Positions 33,106-42,399 of a stretch of DNA of 64,000 bases are shown here, in pieces (position 1 is the stretch's first letter; every line of letters begins with the position of its first letter). The notes under the pieces were generated by a model. That model saw only the letters and a list, made by a program, of their open reading frames with translations. It was not told the DNA's origin and ran no database searches. The translations under genes and the position numbers were made by a program. The DNA comes from Acetobacteraceae bacterium (GTDB taxonomy: Bacteria > Pseudomonadota > Alphaproteobacteria > Acetobacterales > Acetobacteraceae), in the NCBI GenBank assembly GCA_004843345.1, contig CP039460.1:1907001-1971000 (forward strand). Direction: 5' to 3'.

Positions 33106-35322
33106 ATGAATCTTCCAAGCCTCCTTGCTAAAAAAATTGAAGCAACAGTGGAGGAGGCTTGGAAAGAAGATTTAGAGTCTAATCTTCTTTCCTATCTTCC
33201 TTTAGAGGAAGTTCTTAAAGTAAAAAAGGCACTGCTGTTTGCTGCTACTTCTCACGGAGATCAAAGCAGAGATAGCGGGGAATTATATATTACACATCCT
33301 ATTTCCGTTGCGCATTCTTTGGTCGCATGGAAAATGGATTCCTCTGTTGTGATTGCTGCATTTTTACACGATGTTCCAGAAGATACTGGTGTATCGCTAG
33401 ACGAGATTTCTGAACTTTTTGGGGAAGAAGTTGCTTTTCTGGTTGATGGTGTCACAAAACTAAAAAAAATGGAATTGCATCCTGTTGGTCATAAGCAGGC
33501 GCAGAATTTCAGAAAACTTGTTCTGGCGATGGCTAAGGACGTTCGTGTTTTACTGATTAAACTAGCCGATCGTCTTCATAATGTCGGGACACTTCGTCAT
33601 ATAAGGTCCGAAGAAAAACGTAGAAGAATAGCCGTAGAAACATTGCTGATTTATGTCCCTCTTGCTGAACGTTTGGGGATGTATGAGGTAAAAAATCGCT
33701 TAGAACGGCAAGCTTTTTCTATGTCAGAGCCTAAGGCGGATATCGCCATTCGTGAGCATCTGAATCATTTGCGCACAGATGGAGGAGAAGGCATTGATTC
33801 TATTATCTTAGCGTTGAAAGAAAATTGTCAAAAGCATGGTTATCTTTCAGTTGAAATTTTTGGACGTGAAAAAACGCCTTATTCTATCTGGCGGAAAATG
33901 AATGCAGGGCAGTTGAAGGTAACGCAACTTTCAGATGTTCTCGCTTTTCGTATTATTGTCGAAGATGTTGCAAGTTGCTACGCAGTGCTAGGAATTTTGC
34001 ACCATGCTTATCGTGCTGTAAATGGAAAATTCAAAGATTATATTTCTACTCCCAAAGCAAATGGTTATCAGTCTATTCATACCGTTCTTAATTTGCAGAA
34101 TAAAAGCCATCGCATTGAGATTCAGATTAGAACAAAAGTCATGCATGAACAGGCTGAACATGGGATTAGTGCGCACTGGATCTATAAAGAAGGAAGTACG
34201 CTTTCTGCAAAAAATGGTTTAAAATGGCTTAAAAACCTGAGTTATGTTGCAGAACACTCTATTGATACAAGAACTTTTGAAATTGATTCAAGATTAGAGC
34301 TCTATGAGGATGAAGTTTTTTGTTTCACTCCAAAAGGAGATATTATTTGTTTGCCAGCTGGAGCAACGCCGATTGATTTTGCTTATGCAGTTCATACAGA
34401 AATTGGGGATCGCTGTGTTGGAAGCAGAGCCAACGGTAAATGGGTGCGTTTGTCAGATACTCTTGAGAATGGGGATGAGATTGAAATTATGACCGCTCTT
34501 GGTGCGATGCCACAAAGAAACTGGGCAGAGAAAATTGTTAGTGGCAAAGCAAGGACAAGGGTTAGGCAAGCGATACAAAAGCTTGATATGGCTTTGCATC
34601 AGAAAAAGGGGCAGCGCTATCTTGCACAAATTTTTAATGAAGCCGGCGTTGCTGGAGACGAGAAAATTTTGGCAACCGTGCTTGAGAAGTTTTCTTGCAG
34701 TACGATGTCCGTTTTGTATCAGAAGGTCGGTCTAAATATTGTTTCTGCAGAAGTTGTTCTTAGGACAATATATCCTCGCATTTCTTCAGGGGATGTAGAA
34801 TTAGCAAGAGAGCGCTCTTCTTCTGTTGATGAGAACAGTTCTTTGATTCAAGAGTGGGAAGATATATACGCAAATGGTGGAATACATTTGGCTTTAGCAT
34901 CCTGTTGCGCCCCTTTACCGGGAGATGCCGTGAGTGCTGTTTTGGATGCTTCTAATATTTGTATCGTTCATCGTTCTGAGTGTCATAATTTAGCGGAAAA
35001 AGGGGCTGAAAGCTTTCCCGTTATGTGGAATTTAGCTAAACAAGATCGGTATCCGCACTTGTTAAATGCACATCTCTTTTTAGTGATTGATCCACGTTTG
35101 GAAGCAACAGCAGGAATTGTTCCTCTCGCAGAAGAGCATGAATCTATTTTAGAGCGTATGAATGTGGTTATGCGACAGGATCGTTTTGCGGAGATTCAAA
35201 TGGATTTAAAGGTTCCTTCTTGGCGGCATTTAGAAGAGTTGCTTGAGGTTATGCAAAAACGTTCTGGTTTCTTCCATGCAGCAAGAGCGATCTTTTCTCC
35301 AAAAGAAGGTGTGATGACGTGA
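33106..35322 (+). CDS. rsh: Bifunctional (p)ppGpp synthetase/hydrolase, RelA/SpoT family
   Basis: Single alphaproteobacterial Rsh that makes and degrades the stringent-response alarmones. The HD hydrolase domain is active-looking (THPISVAHSL, then FLHDVPEDTG with His88, Asp89, Glu92 and Asp93). The synthetase domain carries GREKTPYSIWRKM and YISTPKANGYQSIHTVL. A TGS domain (VFCFTPKGDIICLPAGATPI) follows, then a Cys-containing zinc-finger-like region (LASCCAPLPGDAV) and a C-terminal ACT-like domain. At 738 residues it is full length. Its stop overlaps the acpS start. Confidence 0.95.
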   Translation: MNLPSLLAKKIEATVEEAWKEDLESNLLSYLPLEEVLKVKKALLFAATSHGDQSRDSGELYITHPISVAHSLVAWKMDSSVVIAAFLHDVPEDTGVSLDEISELFGEEVAFLVDGVTKLKKMELHPVGHKQAQNFRKLVLAMAKDVRVLLIKLADRLHNVGTLRHIRSEEKRRRIAVETLLIYVPLAERLGMYEVKNRLERQAFSMSEPKADIAIREHLNHLRTDGGEGIDSIILALKENCQKHGYLSVEIFGREKTPYSIWRKMNAGQLKVTQLSDVLAFRIIVEDVASCYAVLGILHHAYRAVNGKFKDYISTPKANGYQSIHTVLNLQNKSHRIEIQIRTKVMHEQAEHGISAHWIYKEGSTLSAKNGLKWLKNLSYVAEHSIDTRTFEIDSRLELYEDEVFCFTPKGDIICLPAGATPIDFAYAVHTEIGDRCVGSRANGKWVRLSDTLENGDEIEIMTALGAMPQRNWAEKIVSGKARTRVRQAIQKLDMALHQKKGQRYLAQIFNEAGVAGDEKILATVLEKFSCSTMSVLYQKVGLNIVSAEVVLRTIYPRISSGDVELARERSSSVDENSSLIQEWEDIYANGGIHLALASCCAPLPGDAVSAVLDASNICIVHRSECHNLAEKGAESFPVMWNLAKQDRYPHLLNAHLFLVIDPRLEATAGIVPLAEEHESILERMNVVMRQDRFAEIQMDLKVPSWRHLEELLEVMQKRSGFFHAARAIFSPKEGVMT

Positions 35323-35720
35323 TTATAGGTATAGGAATTGATCTATGTCGCATTTCAAGAATTGAAGAAATTATCTGTAAATTTGGAGAGAGTTTTTTAG
35401 ATCGTATTTTTGCAGAAGAAGAGCGAGAATATGCAGATAAATTTACGTTATTACCTTTGCGTTCTGCTGCTTATGCAAAGCGTTGGGCTGCGAAAGAAGC
35501 CTGTGCTAAGGCTTTAGGGACAGGATTTGGTAAAAGGGTGGTTTTTCAGGATATTGTTGTTATACGCGATGATCTAGGAGCTCCCTCATTAGTACTTAAG
35601 GGAGGAGCGTTGGCGGTTTTGAAGGAAAAAACACCTCAAGGAAAATTAGGGAAAGCCTTTTTGAGCTTAACGGATGATGAGCCTTTTGCAATGGCTCAGG
35701 TTATCCTTGAAGCATATTAA
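35319..35720 (+). CDS. acpS: Holo-[acyl-carrier-protein] synthase
   Basis: Transfers phosphopantetheine from CoA to acyl carrier protein. The 133-residue protein starts at GTG 35319, overlapping the rsh stop (GTGA). The metal-binding Asp is in GIGIDLCRISRIEE (Asp8), and the second motif is KRWAAKEACAKALGTGFGK. The RISRIEE and LSLTDDEPFAMAQVILE segments are typical. Confidence 0.95.
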   Translation: MIIGIGIDLCRISRIEEIICKFGESFLDRIFAEEEREYADKFTLLPLRSAAYAKRWAAKEACAKALGTGFGKRVVFQDIVVIRDDLGAPSLVLKGGALAVLKEKTPQGKLGKAFLSLTDDEPFAMAQVILEAY

Positions 35721-35751
35721 TTAAAAAAAGTAGAAAGCTCATAGGAAAATA

Positions 35752-36618
35752 ATGGATAAAAAAACAGATATTCAGAGATTATTACGACAGGCAAAAGATG
35801 ATGGATGGCTTTTATTTTTAGCTCAGATTATCTTCTTATTGTTCTTGGTATTCGGATTTAGATCCTTGGTATTTCAGCCATTTACTATTCCATCAGGTTC
35901 AATGGTGCCTACTTTGCTTGTTGGAGATTATATTTCTGTTACAAAATATGATTATGGTTACTCGCGTTATTCCTTCCCTTTTCCTGTCCCTTTTTTAAAG
36001 GGGCGTATTTTTGAATCAGAGCCAAAACGGGGTGATGTAATTGTTTTTCGTTTCACGCAGGATAGCTCCATTGATTATATTAAAAGAGTGGTCGGGGTGG
36101 CTGGAGATCGCCTTCAATTAAAGCATGGTGTTGTGTACTTGAATGATAAACCTCTACAGCGTGTGTCTCAGGGAGAACATCAGTACTTAAATAGAGAGGG
36201 GCGTTCTTGGAGCGGTGAAGAGTTTATTGAAGAGAATCATGTCGGTGAAAAAGATTCAGAGGAAATAAGGCGTTATCACATTTTGCAAGAAACGGAAGAA
36301 GGTGCTGCCAATAATACAGAAGTTTATACCGTTCCGTCTGGATGCTTATTTGTAATGGGAGACAATCGAGACGATAGTGCCGATAGCCGTTTTCAAGGAG
36401 GGCGTGAAGTTGGAAGTTGCTCTACGCCTTTGGGGAGTAATTATTTAGTTGGAAGCGGTCGAGATTTGGGATTCGTTCCATTAGAAAATGTTGAAGGAAA
36501 GGCAAGAAGAGTTTTACTTTCTTTTGATTTTTCGCATTCTAAATGGGCTTTTTGGTACTGGCCATCTGAGATAAGGTTAAATCGATTTTTCCATCCTATT
36601 CAGCAAAGAGGGGTATGA
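35752..36618 (+). CDS. lepB: Signal peptidase I
   Basis: Cleaves Sec and Tat signal peptides at the outer face of the inner membrane. One N-terminal helix (LFLAQIIFLLFLVFGFRSLV) is followed by the catalytic Ser50 in PSGSMVPTLL and the general-base Lys111 in DYIKRVVGVAGD. The domain E box GDNRDDSADSRF is intact. At 288 residues it is normal for alphaproteobacteria. ATG 35752 is 31 nt after acpS. Confidence 0.96.
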   Translation: MDKKTDIQRLLRQAKDDGWLLFLAQIIFLLFLVFGFRSLVFQPFTIPSGSMVPTLLVGDYISVTKYDYGYSRYSFPFPVPFLKGRIFESEPKRGDVIVFRFTQDSSIDYIKRVVGVAGDRLQLKHGVVYLNDKPLQRVSQGEHQYLNREGRSWSGEEFIEENHVGEKDSEEIRRYHILQETEEGAANNTEVYTVPSGCLFVMGDNRDDSADSRFQGGREVGSCSTPLGSNYLVGSGRDLGFVPLENVEGKARRVLLSFDFSHSKWAFWYWPSEIRLNRFFHPIQQRGV

Positions 36619-36621
36619 GAA

Positions 36622-37326
36622 TTGCCTTTCTCTCACTTAGAAGAAGCCTTAGGATATAGATTTTTGTCCCAAGAGTTATTGCGTCATGCTTTAAGGCATC
36701 GCTCTGCTCTGATTGATTTTCGAACGGTTAAAAAGAAGAATAATAAGAAAATAGCTTCAAATGAGCGTTTGGAGTTTCTTGGAGACCGTGTTTTAGGTTT
36801 GGCTATGGCGACTTGGCTATTCGAGACGTTTCCTTTAGAGGTGGAGGGCAGTTTAGCATTGCGCCACAATGCTCTTGTATCTGGTGAAACTGTTGCTGAA
36901 GTAGCTAAAGAGATTGATCTTGAGAGAAGTCTAGAAATCGGAACAAAGGAAAAGACAGTGAGAAAAATCGCATCCGTTAGAGCAGATGCAATGGAAGCTG
37001 TTTTAGGAGCTGTTTATTTAGACGGTGGTTTTCTTGTTGCTAACGAAGTTGTTCGCCGCCTTTGGAAAGATCGGATTCATTCATATAAAGAGCCCCCAAA
37101 AGAATGGAAAGGGCGTTTACAGGAATACCTTCTAGGAAAGGGCAGAGCTTTACCTGTTTATACTATTCTTGAAAGGCGGGGGGCGGATCATGCGCCTGAA
37201 TTTCGAATTAAGGTAGAGGGAGATGGTCAGTCTGCTGAAGGTATTGGGGGAAGTCGACGAGAGGCTGAACGAGAGGCTGCGGCTAATCTTCTGCATATGT
37301 TTAAAAAGAATAAGAAAAGTAAATGA
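36622..37326 (+). CDS. rnc: Ribonuclease III
   Basis: Cuts double-stranded RNA, processing rRNA and some mRNAs. The endonuclease signature ERLEFLGDRVLGL covers residues 48-60, with the second catalytic cluster at RADAMEAVLGAVYLDGG. A C-terminal dsRNA-binding domain (GRLQEYLLGKGRALPVYTIL onward) follows. The start is TTG 36622 with GAGG upstream, 3 nt after lepB; no ATG fits. Its end overlaps era by 4 nt (ATGA). Confidence 0.95.
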   Translation: MPFSHLEEALGYRFLSQELLRHALRHRSALIDFRTVKKKNNKKIASNERLEFLGDRVLGLAMATWLFETFPLEVEGSLALRHNALVSGETVAEVAKEIDLERSLEIGTKEKTVRKIASVRADAMEAVLGAVYLDGGFLVANEVVRRLWKDRIHSYKEPPKEWKGRLQEYLLGKGRALPVYTILERRGADHAPEFRIKVEGDGQSAEGIGGSRREAEREAAANLLHMFKKNKKSK

Positions 37327-38261
37327 CAGGAGAAGCGTTGTTGAATAATAATTCTGAAAAACAGCAGGAACGTTGTGGTTTCGTTGCGCTTTTGGGTGCT
37401 CCGAATGCTGGAAAGTCCACTTTCTTGAATAAGGCTGTTGGCGCAAGAGTTTCTATTGTAACACCTAAAGCGCAAACAACGAGAATGAGGGCAAGGGGAA
37501 TTGTTAATGAAGGACGAACACAAATTGTTTTTTGTGATACCCCTGGTTTGTTTAAGCCTAAGCGGAAGTTAGACGAAGCAATGGTTGGTGCGGCTTGGGA
37601 TGGATTGAAAGATGCTGATTTGGCGCTACTTGTCGTTGATGCAACAAGGGCAAAGAAGGACGATATAAAAAATATTTCTATAGAATCTGGCGCAAAGGCG
37701 CAAAAAAGCAAGATTCCTTTATGGCTCGTTTTGAATAAAATTGATGACATAAAGCGAGAGTTACTTCTTCCATTAGCCGAAGAAGTTATGCAGCAAAGTC
37801 AGGCATCTGAAGTGTTTATGGTTAGTGCTTTGACGGGAGATGGTGTTCGGGATTTGATGTGCAAATTGGCTGATATTCTGCCAGTAGGGCCATTTATGTT
37901 TCCTGAAGATATGCTTACAGACATGCCTGAGCGCACATGGGTTTCGGAACTTATTCGGGAACAAGTTTTTTTTCAAACGCATGATGAGCTACCATACGAC
38001 TCAACGGTGGAAATCCAGAGTTTTAAAAATAGGCCAGATGGATCTGTTCGTATCGATGCAAATATCTATGTGATGCGTTCAGCACAAAAAGCCATTGTTA
38101 TTGGAGAAAGGGGAAAAAGGATCCGAGAAATTGGAAAAAAAGCAAGAAGTGCTATTGAATATTCTCTGGGACAGACATGTCATCTCTTTTTACAAGTAAA
38201 AGAAAAGCCAAAATGGGATCAGGATATACGACGATTAAAAGAGATACGACCGACTTTTTGA
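37323..38261 (+). CDS. era: GTPase Era
   Basis: Essential GTPase that assists 30S maturation, with a C-terminal KH domain that binds the 3' end of 16S rRNA. G1 is LLGAPNAGKSTFLNKAVGAR, G3 is DTPGLF, G4 is NKID. The KH region is QKAIVIGERGKRIREIGKKA. At 312 residues it is normal. Coupled to rnc by the 4-nt overlap, as in many bacteria. Confidence 0.96.
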   Translation: MTGEALLNNNSEKQQERCGFVALLGAPNAGKSTFLNKAVGARVSIVTPKAQTTRMRARGIVNEGRTQIVFCDTPGLFKPKRKLDEAMVGAAWDGLKDADLALLVVDATRAKKDDIKNISIESGAKAQKSKIPLWLVLNKIDDIKRELLLPLAEEVMQQSQASEVFMVSALTGDGVRDLMCKLADILPVGPFMFPEDMLTDMPERTWVSELIREQVFFQTHDELPYDSTVEIQSFKNRPDGSVRIDANIYVMRSAQKAIVIGERGKRIREIGKKARSAIEYSLGQTCHLFLQVKEKPKWDQDIRRLKEIRPTF

Positions 38262-38346
38262 GCAGAAACAAAGATAATAGATGCTTCAAAAAAAAAATTA
38301 GGATATAAAAAGACAACTTATCAGCCTCGACAGGAACGTTATTGCA

Positions 38347-39078
38347 ATGAACAAAATTTCTTCTCCTTCTTACAAGTATAAGAGAGTTCTTTTGAAGGTC
38401 TCAGGAGAGGCTTTAATGGGTAAAGGGGCTGGTGGAATAGACCCTCAGGTCGTAGAGCGGATTGCTTCGGATATTACAGATGTGACAAAAGCAGGCATTC
38501 AGGTTTGTTTGGTTGTCGGCGGAGGAAATATTTTTCGGGGCGTGGCTGCTGCTGCAAAGGGGATGGATCGGGCTCAGGGCGATTACGCAGGGATGCTTGC
38601 AACTGTTATCAATGCCTTAATGCTTCAAAATGCTTTGGAAAAGAACGATGTTGAGACGCGTGTCATGACGGCCATTCATATGTCGGCCATTGCAGAGCCA
38701 TATATTCGTCGTCGCGCACTTATGCATTTGGAAAAGGGGCGGGTTGTTATTTTTGGAGCGGGTACTGGAAATCCATTTTTTACAACAGATACAGCTGCGG
38801 CTTTGAGAGCAAGTGAGATGGAGTGTGATGTTCTTTTGAAAGGGACACAAGTTGACGGGGTTTATTCAGATGACCCACATAAAAATCCTGATGCGTTACG
38901 TTATGAAAGACTCTCTTATATAGACGTTCTTTCAAAGAGTTTGAAAGTTATGGATGCCGCTGCAATTAGTCTTGCACGTGAGAATAAGCTTCCTATTCTC
39001 GTTTTTGATATCCATGAGCATGGAAATCTTGCAAAAATATTGTGCGGCGAAGGAAAGTTTACGGTGATTACCGAATAA
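38347..39078 (+). CDS. pyrH: UMP kinase
   Basis: Phosphorylates UMP to UDP for all pyrimidine nucleotides. Motifs [16 protein letters not shown] (near residue 18), [30 protein letters not shown] and [17 protein letters not shown] are intact. At 243 residues it is normal. It starts a new plus-strand block, after an 85-nt gap from era, that runs to lpxI; pyrH-frr-uppS-cdsA is a classical bacterial order. Confidence 0.97.
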   Translation: MNKISSPSYKYKRVLLKVSGEALMGKGAGGIDPQVVERIASDITDVTKAGIQVCLVVGGGNIFRGVAAAAKGMDRAQGDYAGMLATVINALMLQNALEKNDVETRVMTAIHMSAIAEPYIRRRALMHLEKGRVVIFGAGTGNPFFTTDTAAALRASEMECDVLLKGTQVDGVYSDDPHKNPDALRYERLSYIDVLSKSLKVMDAAAISLARENKLPILVFDIHEHGNLAKILCGEGKFTVITE

Positions 39079-39120
39079 CTTGTTGTTTGTTTTATTATTT
39101 ATGAAGATTTGAGGTTTGTC

Positions 39121-39687
39121 ATGTCAGGTAATTTTGATGAGTTATTAAAAGATGTGCATGAGCGCATGGATAAAGTGAAACTTAATCTAAAAAAAGAATT
39201 TTCAGGTTTGAGGTCTGGGCGTGCAACGCCAGCGCTTTTGGAGCCTGTGCGTGTTGAGGCGTATGGCTCTCTTTCACCTTTGACGCAGGTAGCATCTATT
39301 GCTGTGCCAGAGCCTTCTATGTTGTCAGTTTCTGTCTGGGATAAAGGATTAGTTCAGGCTGTTGAAAAAGCCATTAGGACAAGCGGTTTAGGTTTAAATC
39401 CAGCATCCGAGGGGCAGACAGTTCGTGTGCCTGTACCTCAGTTGACAGGCGAACGTCGTGAAGAGCTTGCCAAGGCTGCTGGGCGCTATACAGAAAATGC
39501 CCGTATTGCAGTAAGAAACGCCAGACGGGATGGTATGAGTAAAGCTAAGGCAGAAGAGAAGGAAGGTACAATCGGCGAAGATGAGTTAAAAAATTGGCTA
39601 GATAGTATTCAGAAACTTACAGATAGTTTTATTGCTGATTTAGATGATTTACTTTCTAAAAAAGAGAGTGAAATCAAACAAGTTTGA
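39121..39687 (+). CDS. frr: Ribosome recycling factor
   Basis: Splits post-termination ribosomes with EF-G. Starts at ATG 39121 (MSGNFDELLKDVHERMDKV) with GAGGT 6 nt upstream; an in-frame TTG at 39109 is not needed. The signature GLRSGRATPALLEPVRVEAY and the C-terminal coiled-coil helices (ERREELAKAAGRYTENARIA) are present. 188 residues, normal. Confidence 0.96.
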   Translation: MSGNFDELLKDVHERMDKVKLNLKKEFSGLRSGRATPALLEPVRVEAYGSLSPLTQVASIAVPEPSMLSVSVWDKGLVQAVEKAIRTSGLGLNPASEGQTVRVPVPQLTGERREELAKAAGRYTENARIAVRNARRDGMSKAKAEEKEGTIGEDELKNWLDSIQKLTDSFIADLDDLLSKKESEIKQV

Positions 39688-39704
39688 TTGATCTATCGAA
39701 AATA

Positions 39705-40430
39705 ATGTCACATTCTCAAACAGATCTCTCGTCGTATCCTAACCATATTGCTTTCATCATGGATGGAAATGGTCGTTGGGCAAAGAAAAATGGACTTTCC
39801 ATAGCCGAAGGACACGAAGAAGGTGGTGTTGCTGTTCAGCGCTGCGCAAGGGCAGCGCTTGATTCAAAAATTCCATATATTACGTTATATGGATTTTCAT
39901 CTGAAAATTGGCGTCGTTCAGAAGAAGAAGTTTCTAACTTACAGATGCTTTTACTTCACTATTTGCGTGAAAATATTGACGAGTTACATCAGGAGGGGGT
40001 GCGTTTTCAGGTTATTGGAGAAGTTGAACGCTTCTCTCGGGAGGTTCGGGAAGAGTTAAAAGTTGCGATTGAAAAAACATTTCATAATGATCGACTGACC
40101 CTGACCTTAGCGCTTTCCTATGGATCAAGGTTAGAAATCACCTCAGCTTTTAAAAAAATGGCTCAAGATTTACTTTCTGGTAAGATTTCACAGGATGAAA
40201 TAAAGGAAGAGCTTGTGCAGCAATATCTTCAGACAAAGGATATTCCTGATCCAGATGTGATTGTTCGTACGAGTGGAGAAGCCCGTTTGTCTAATTTTTT
40301 GCTTTGGCAGGCAGCATATAGTGAGCTCGTTTTTTTAGATATTTTTTGGCCTGAATTTACGAAGAAAGACTTTGAAAAAGTCTTAGTTGAGTATGCTTCA
40401 AGGCACAGACGTTTCGGTGCAAGAAGTTAA
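39705..40430 (+). CDS. uppS: Undecaprenyl diphosphate synthase (cis-prenyltransferase)
   Basis: Makes the C55 lipid carrier for peptidoglycan and LPS O-units. The catalytic motif HIAFIMDGNGRWAKKNGLS (Asp in MDGNGRW) is near residues 15-33. The second conserved block is YGFSSENWRRSEEEV, and the C-terminal block is VRTSGEARLSNFLLWQAAYS. ATG 39705 is used; an in-frame TTG at 39684 overlapping frr would add seven residues and cannot be excluded, since neither has a strong ribosome-binding site. Confidence 0.95.
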   Translation: MSHSQTDLSSYPNHIAFIMDGNGRWAKKNGLSIAEGHEEGGVAVQRCARAALDSKIPYITLYGFSSENWRRSEEEVSNLQMLLLHYLRENIDELHQEGVRFQVIGEVERFSREVREELKVAIEKTFHNDRLTLTLALSYGSRLEITSAFKKMAQDLLSGKISQDEIKEELVQQYLQTKDIPDPDVIVRTSGEARLSNFLLWQAAYSELVFLDIFWPEFTKKDFEKVLVEYASRHRRFGARS

Positions 40431-40443
40431 GGGAAACATAACC

Positions 40444-41184
40444 TTGAAAAAAATATTCCACTCTAAAAGTGGTTGGGCGGATCTCATGCCTAGGCTGCTT
40501 TCCGCAATTGTTTTGTCTGCGGTTTCTGTTTTTGTTATTTGTTATGGGCATTGGCCTTACATTCTTTTTATTGCGCTAATTTCCTTTTTCGTTGTTTTTG
40601 AAGGACTTTCTTTAGCAAGAGGCAGTCAAGAGAAGCCTTTTAAAGGTGGAAAGCTATTTCTCTACCAATCACTAGCTGTTCTTGTTGCACTCATTGGGGG
40701 GCTGGGTTTTTTTTATCTCCGGATGTCTCCTTTCGGCGTTATAAATGTATTTTTTGTCGTTTTGATCGTCGCAGCTTGTGACACAGGCGCTTATTTCTCA
40801 GGTCGTATTATTGGTGGTAGGAAACTAGCCCCCTCTATTTCTCCAGGCAAAACAGTTTCTGGAGCTATTGGTGGCTTGTTTTTTGCTGTGTTGCTTTCGT
40901 TTCTTTTGGAGTACTTGTTCACAGGTGTTTGGATTATCGATACTGCTTTTTATGCAATTTTACTTGGTATCAGCTCGCAGCTTGGGGATTTGTGTGAGAG
41001 TGCTGCCAAAAGAAGGGCTGGCGTGAAAGATTCTGGAAAAATTATTCCAGGGCATGGCGGAATTTTAGATAGATTGGATGGAATGCTAGGGGCGATACCT
41101 ATTGCATTATTTTTTCAGTTTTTTGCTGGAGAAAATGCTTTTTGGACGATTAGTATAAAAGATTTATTTCATGTGGGTTTATAA
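40444..41184 (+). CDS. cdsA: Phosphatidate cytidylyltransferase
   Basis: Makes CDP-diacylglycerol, the common precursor of phospholipids. A membrane protein of about eight helices with the signature KRRAGVKDSGKIIPGHGGIL and then LDRLDG, and the conserved SGRIIGGRKLAPSISPGKTV loop. The start is taken as TTG 40444, because AAGGGAA lies at a good distance upstream and outside uppS. The frame continues up to 40387, inside uppS, but that extension is not family-like. 246 residues. Confidence 0.92.
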   Translation: MKKIFHSKSGWADLMPRLLSAIVLSAVSVFVICYGHWPYILFIALISFFVVFEGLSLARGSQEKPFKGGKLFLYQSLAVLVALIGGLGFFYLRMSPFGVINVFFVVLIVAACDTGAYFSGRIIGGRKLAPSISPGKTVSGAIGGLFFAVLLSFLLEYLFTGVWIIDTAFYAILLGISSQLGDLCESAAKRRAGVKDSGKIIPGHGGILDRLDGMLGAIPIALFFQFFAGENAFWTISIKDLFHVGL

Positions 41185-41208
41185 TTTTTGAGGGATTTTG
41201 ATTGCGTA

Positions 41209-42399
41209 ATGGATAGTTATAAAAAACAGAGCCCTCGTACTGTCACTATTTTAGGAAGTACAGGAAGTATCGGTACTTCAACTGTTGATTTATTAAAGTC
41301 TTCTCCTTCAGATTTTTCTGTTTGTGCTCTGGTTGGGGGGGATAATGCCGAATTACTAGCAACTCAGGCAAGAGAATTAAATGCAGAATGGGCCGTTTTA
41401 AATAATGAAGAAAAACTACCAGAATTGAGGGCGCTTCTTTCAGGTACAGATATAAAGACTTCTGCTGGTAGAAAAGCCGTTATTGAGGCTGCATCTATTA
41501 AGGTTGATTGGACGATGGCTGCAATTACGGGAGCAGCTGGCTTGGAGCCTATTTTGGCTGCGGCTAAAAATGGGGGACATATTGCCCTAGCAAATAAGGA
41601 AGCTTTGGTCTGTGCTGGGTCTATTTTATTAGACAGTATTGATAAAAGCGGTGGAAAATTATTGCCTGTAGATTCTGAACATAATGCCATTGTTCAAGCT
41701 TTAGGAAAGAGTAAGTTAGCTGAGGTTGAAAAAATACTTCTAACAGCCTCAGGAGGGCCTTTTAGAACTTTTTCTCTGGAAGAGATGAAAAAGGTTACCC
41801 CAAAAATGGCTTTAAAGCATCCAACTTGGTCCATGGGAGCGAAGATTAGCATTGATTCTGCAAGCATGGCCAACAAAGGGCTAGAAGTTATTGAAGCCGC
41901 ACGTTTATTTAATTTACCAAGCGATCAGATTGATGTTTTAATTCACCCACAGTCTGTTGTTCATGGTGGCGTTCTTTTTAGGGATGGCAGCTTTGTTGCT
42001 CAAATGGGCGCTGCAGATATGCGCATTCCGATTTCTTTTGCATTGGGAATTTCAGAGCGTCTAAAAACCAACTGTGATCGTTTAAATTTGGCGGAGATGG
42101 CTAAGTTGGATTTTTATCCGATGGATGAGAGGAAATTCCGACCATTGGCTTTAGCTAGAGAGGCTCTAACGATTGGCGGTGGGGCTCCTGCAGTCTTTTC
42201 GGCTGCTAATGAAATTGCTGTTGAAAATTTCTTAAACAGGAAGATCACATTTTTGCAAATTGGGGAGTTAATTGAAAAAACCCTGGAGCAGGGGAAATTT
42301 TCTGGAGAAATTACTTCTTTGGAAGAAGTTTTTGAGTGGGATTGTTTTGGCCGTCAAGCCGCGCAGCAGTTTATTAGTCAAGGAAGTTTGAATGCTTGA
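41209..42399 (+). CDS. dxr: 1-deoxy-D-xylulose 5-phosphate reductoisomerase
   Basis: Second step of the MEP isoprenoid pathway, feeding UppS next door. The NADPH-binding site is TILGSTGSIGTSTVDLL near the N-terminus. ALANKEALVCAGSILL and PVDSEHNAIVQALG hold the metal and substrate ligands, and TASGGPFRTFSLEEM is the flexible loop. ATG 41209 is chosen over the upstream TTG 41188; 396 residues. It overlaps rseP by 8 nt. Confidence 0.96.
   Translation: MDSYKKQSPRTVTILGSTGSIGTSTVDLLKSSPSDFSVCALVGGDNAELLATQARELNAEWAVLNNEEKLPELRALLSGTDIKTSAGRKAVIEAASIKVDWTMAAITGAAGLEPILAAAKNGGHIALANKEALVCAGSILLDSIDKSGGKLLPVDSEHNAIVQALGKSKLAEVEKILLTASGGPFRTFSLEEMKKVTPKMALKHPTWSMGAKISIDSASMANKGLEVIEAARLFNLPSDQIDVLIHPQSVVHGGVLFRDGSFVAQMGAADMRIPISFALGISERLKTNCDRLNLAEMAKLDFYPMDERKFRPLALAREALTIGGGAPAVFSAANEIAVENFLNRKITFLQIGELIEKTLEQGKFSGEITSLEEVFEWDCFGRQAAQQFISQGSLNA

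Noticed and set aside
37301-37750. A 149-codon minus-strand frame
   Set aside because: Antisense of era across its G1-G3 motifs.
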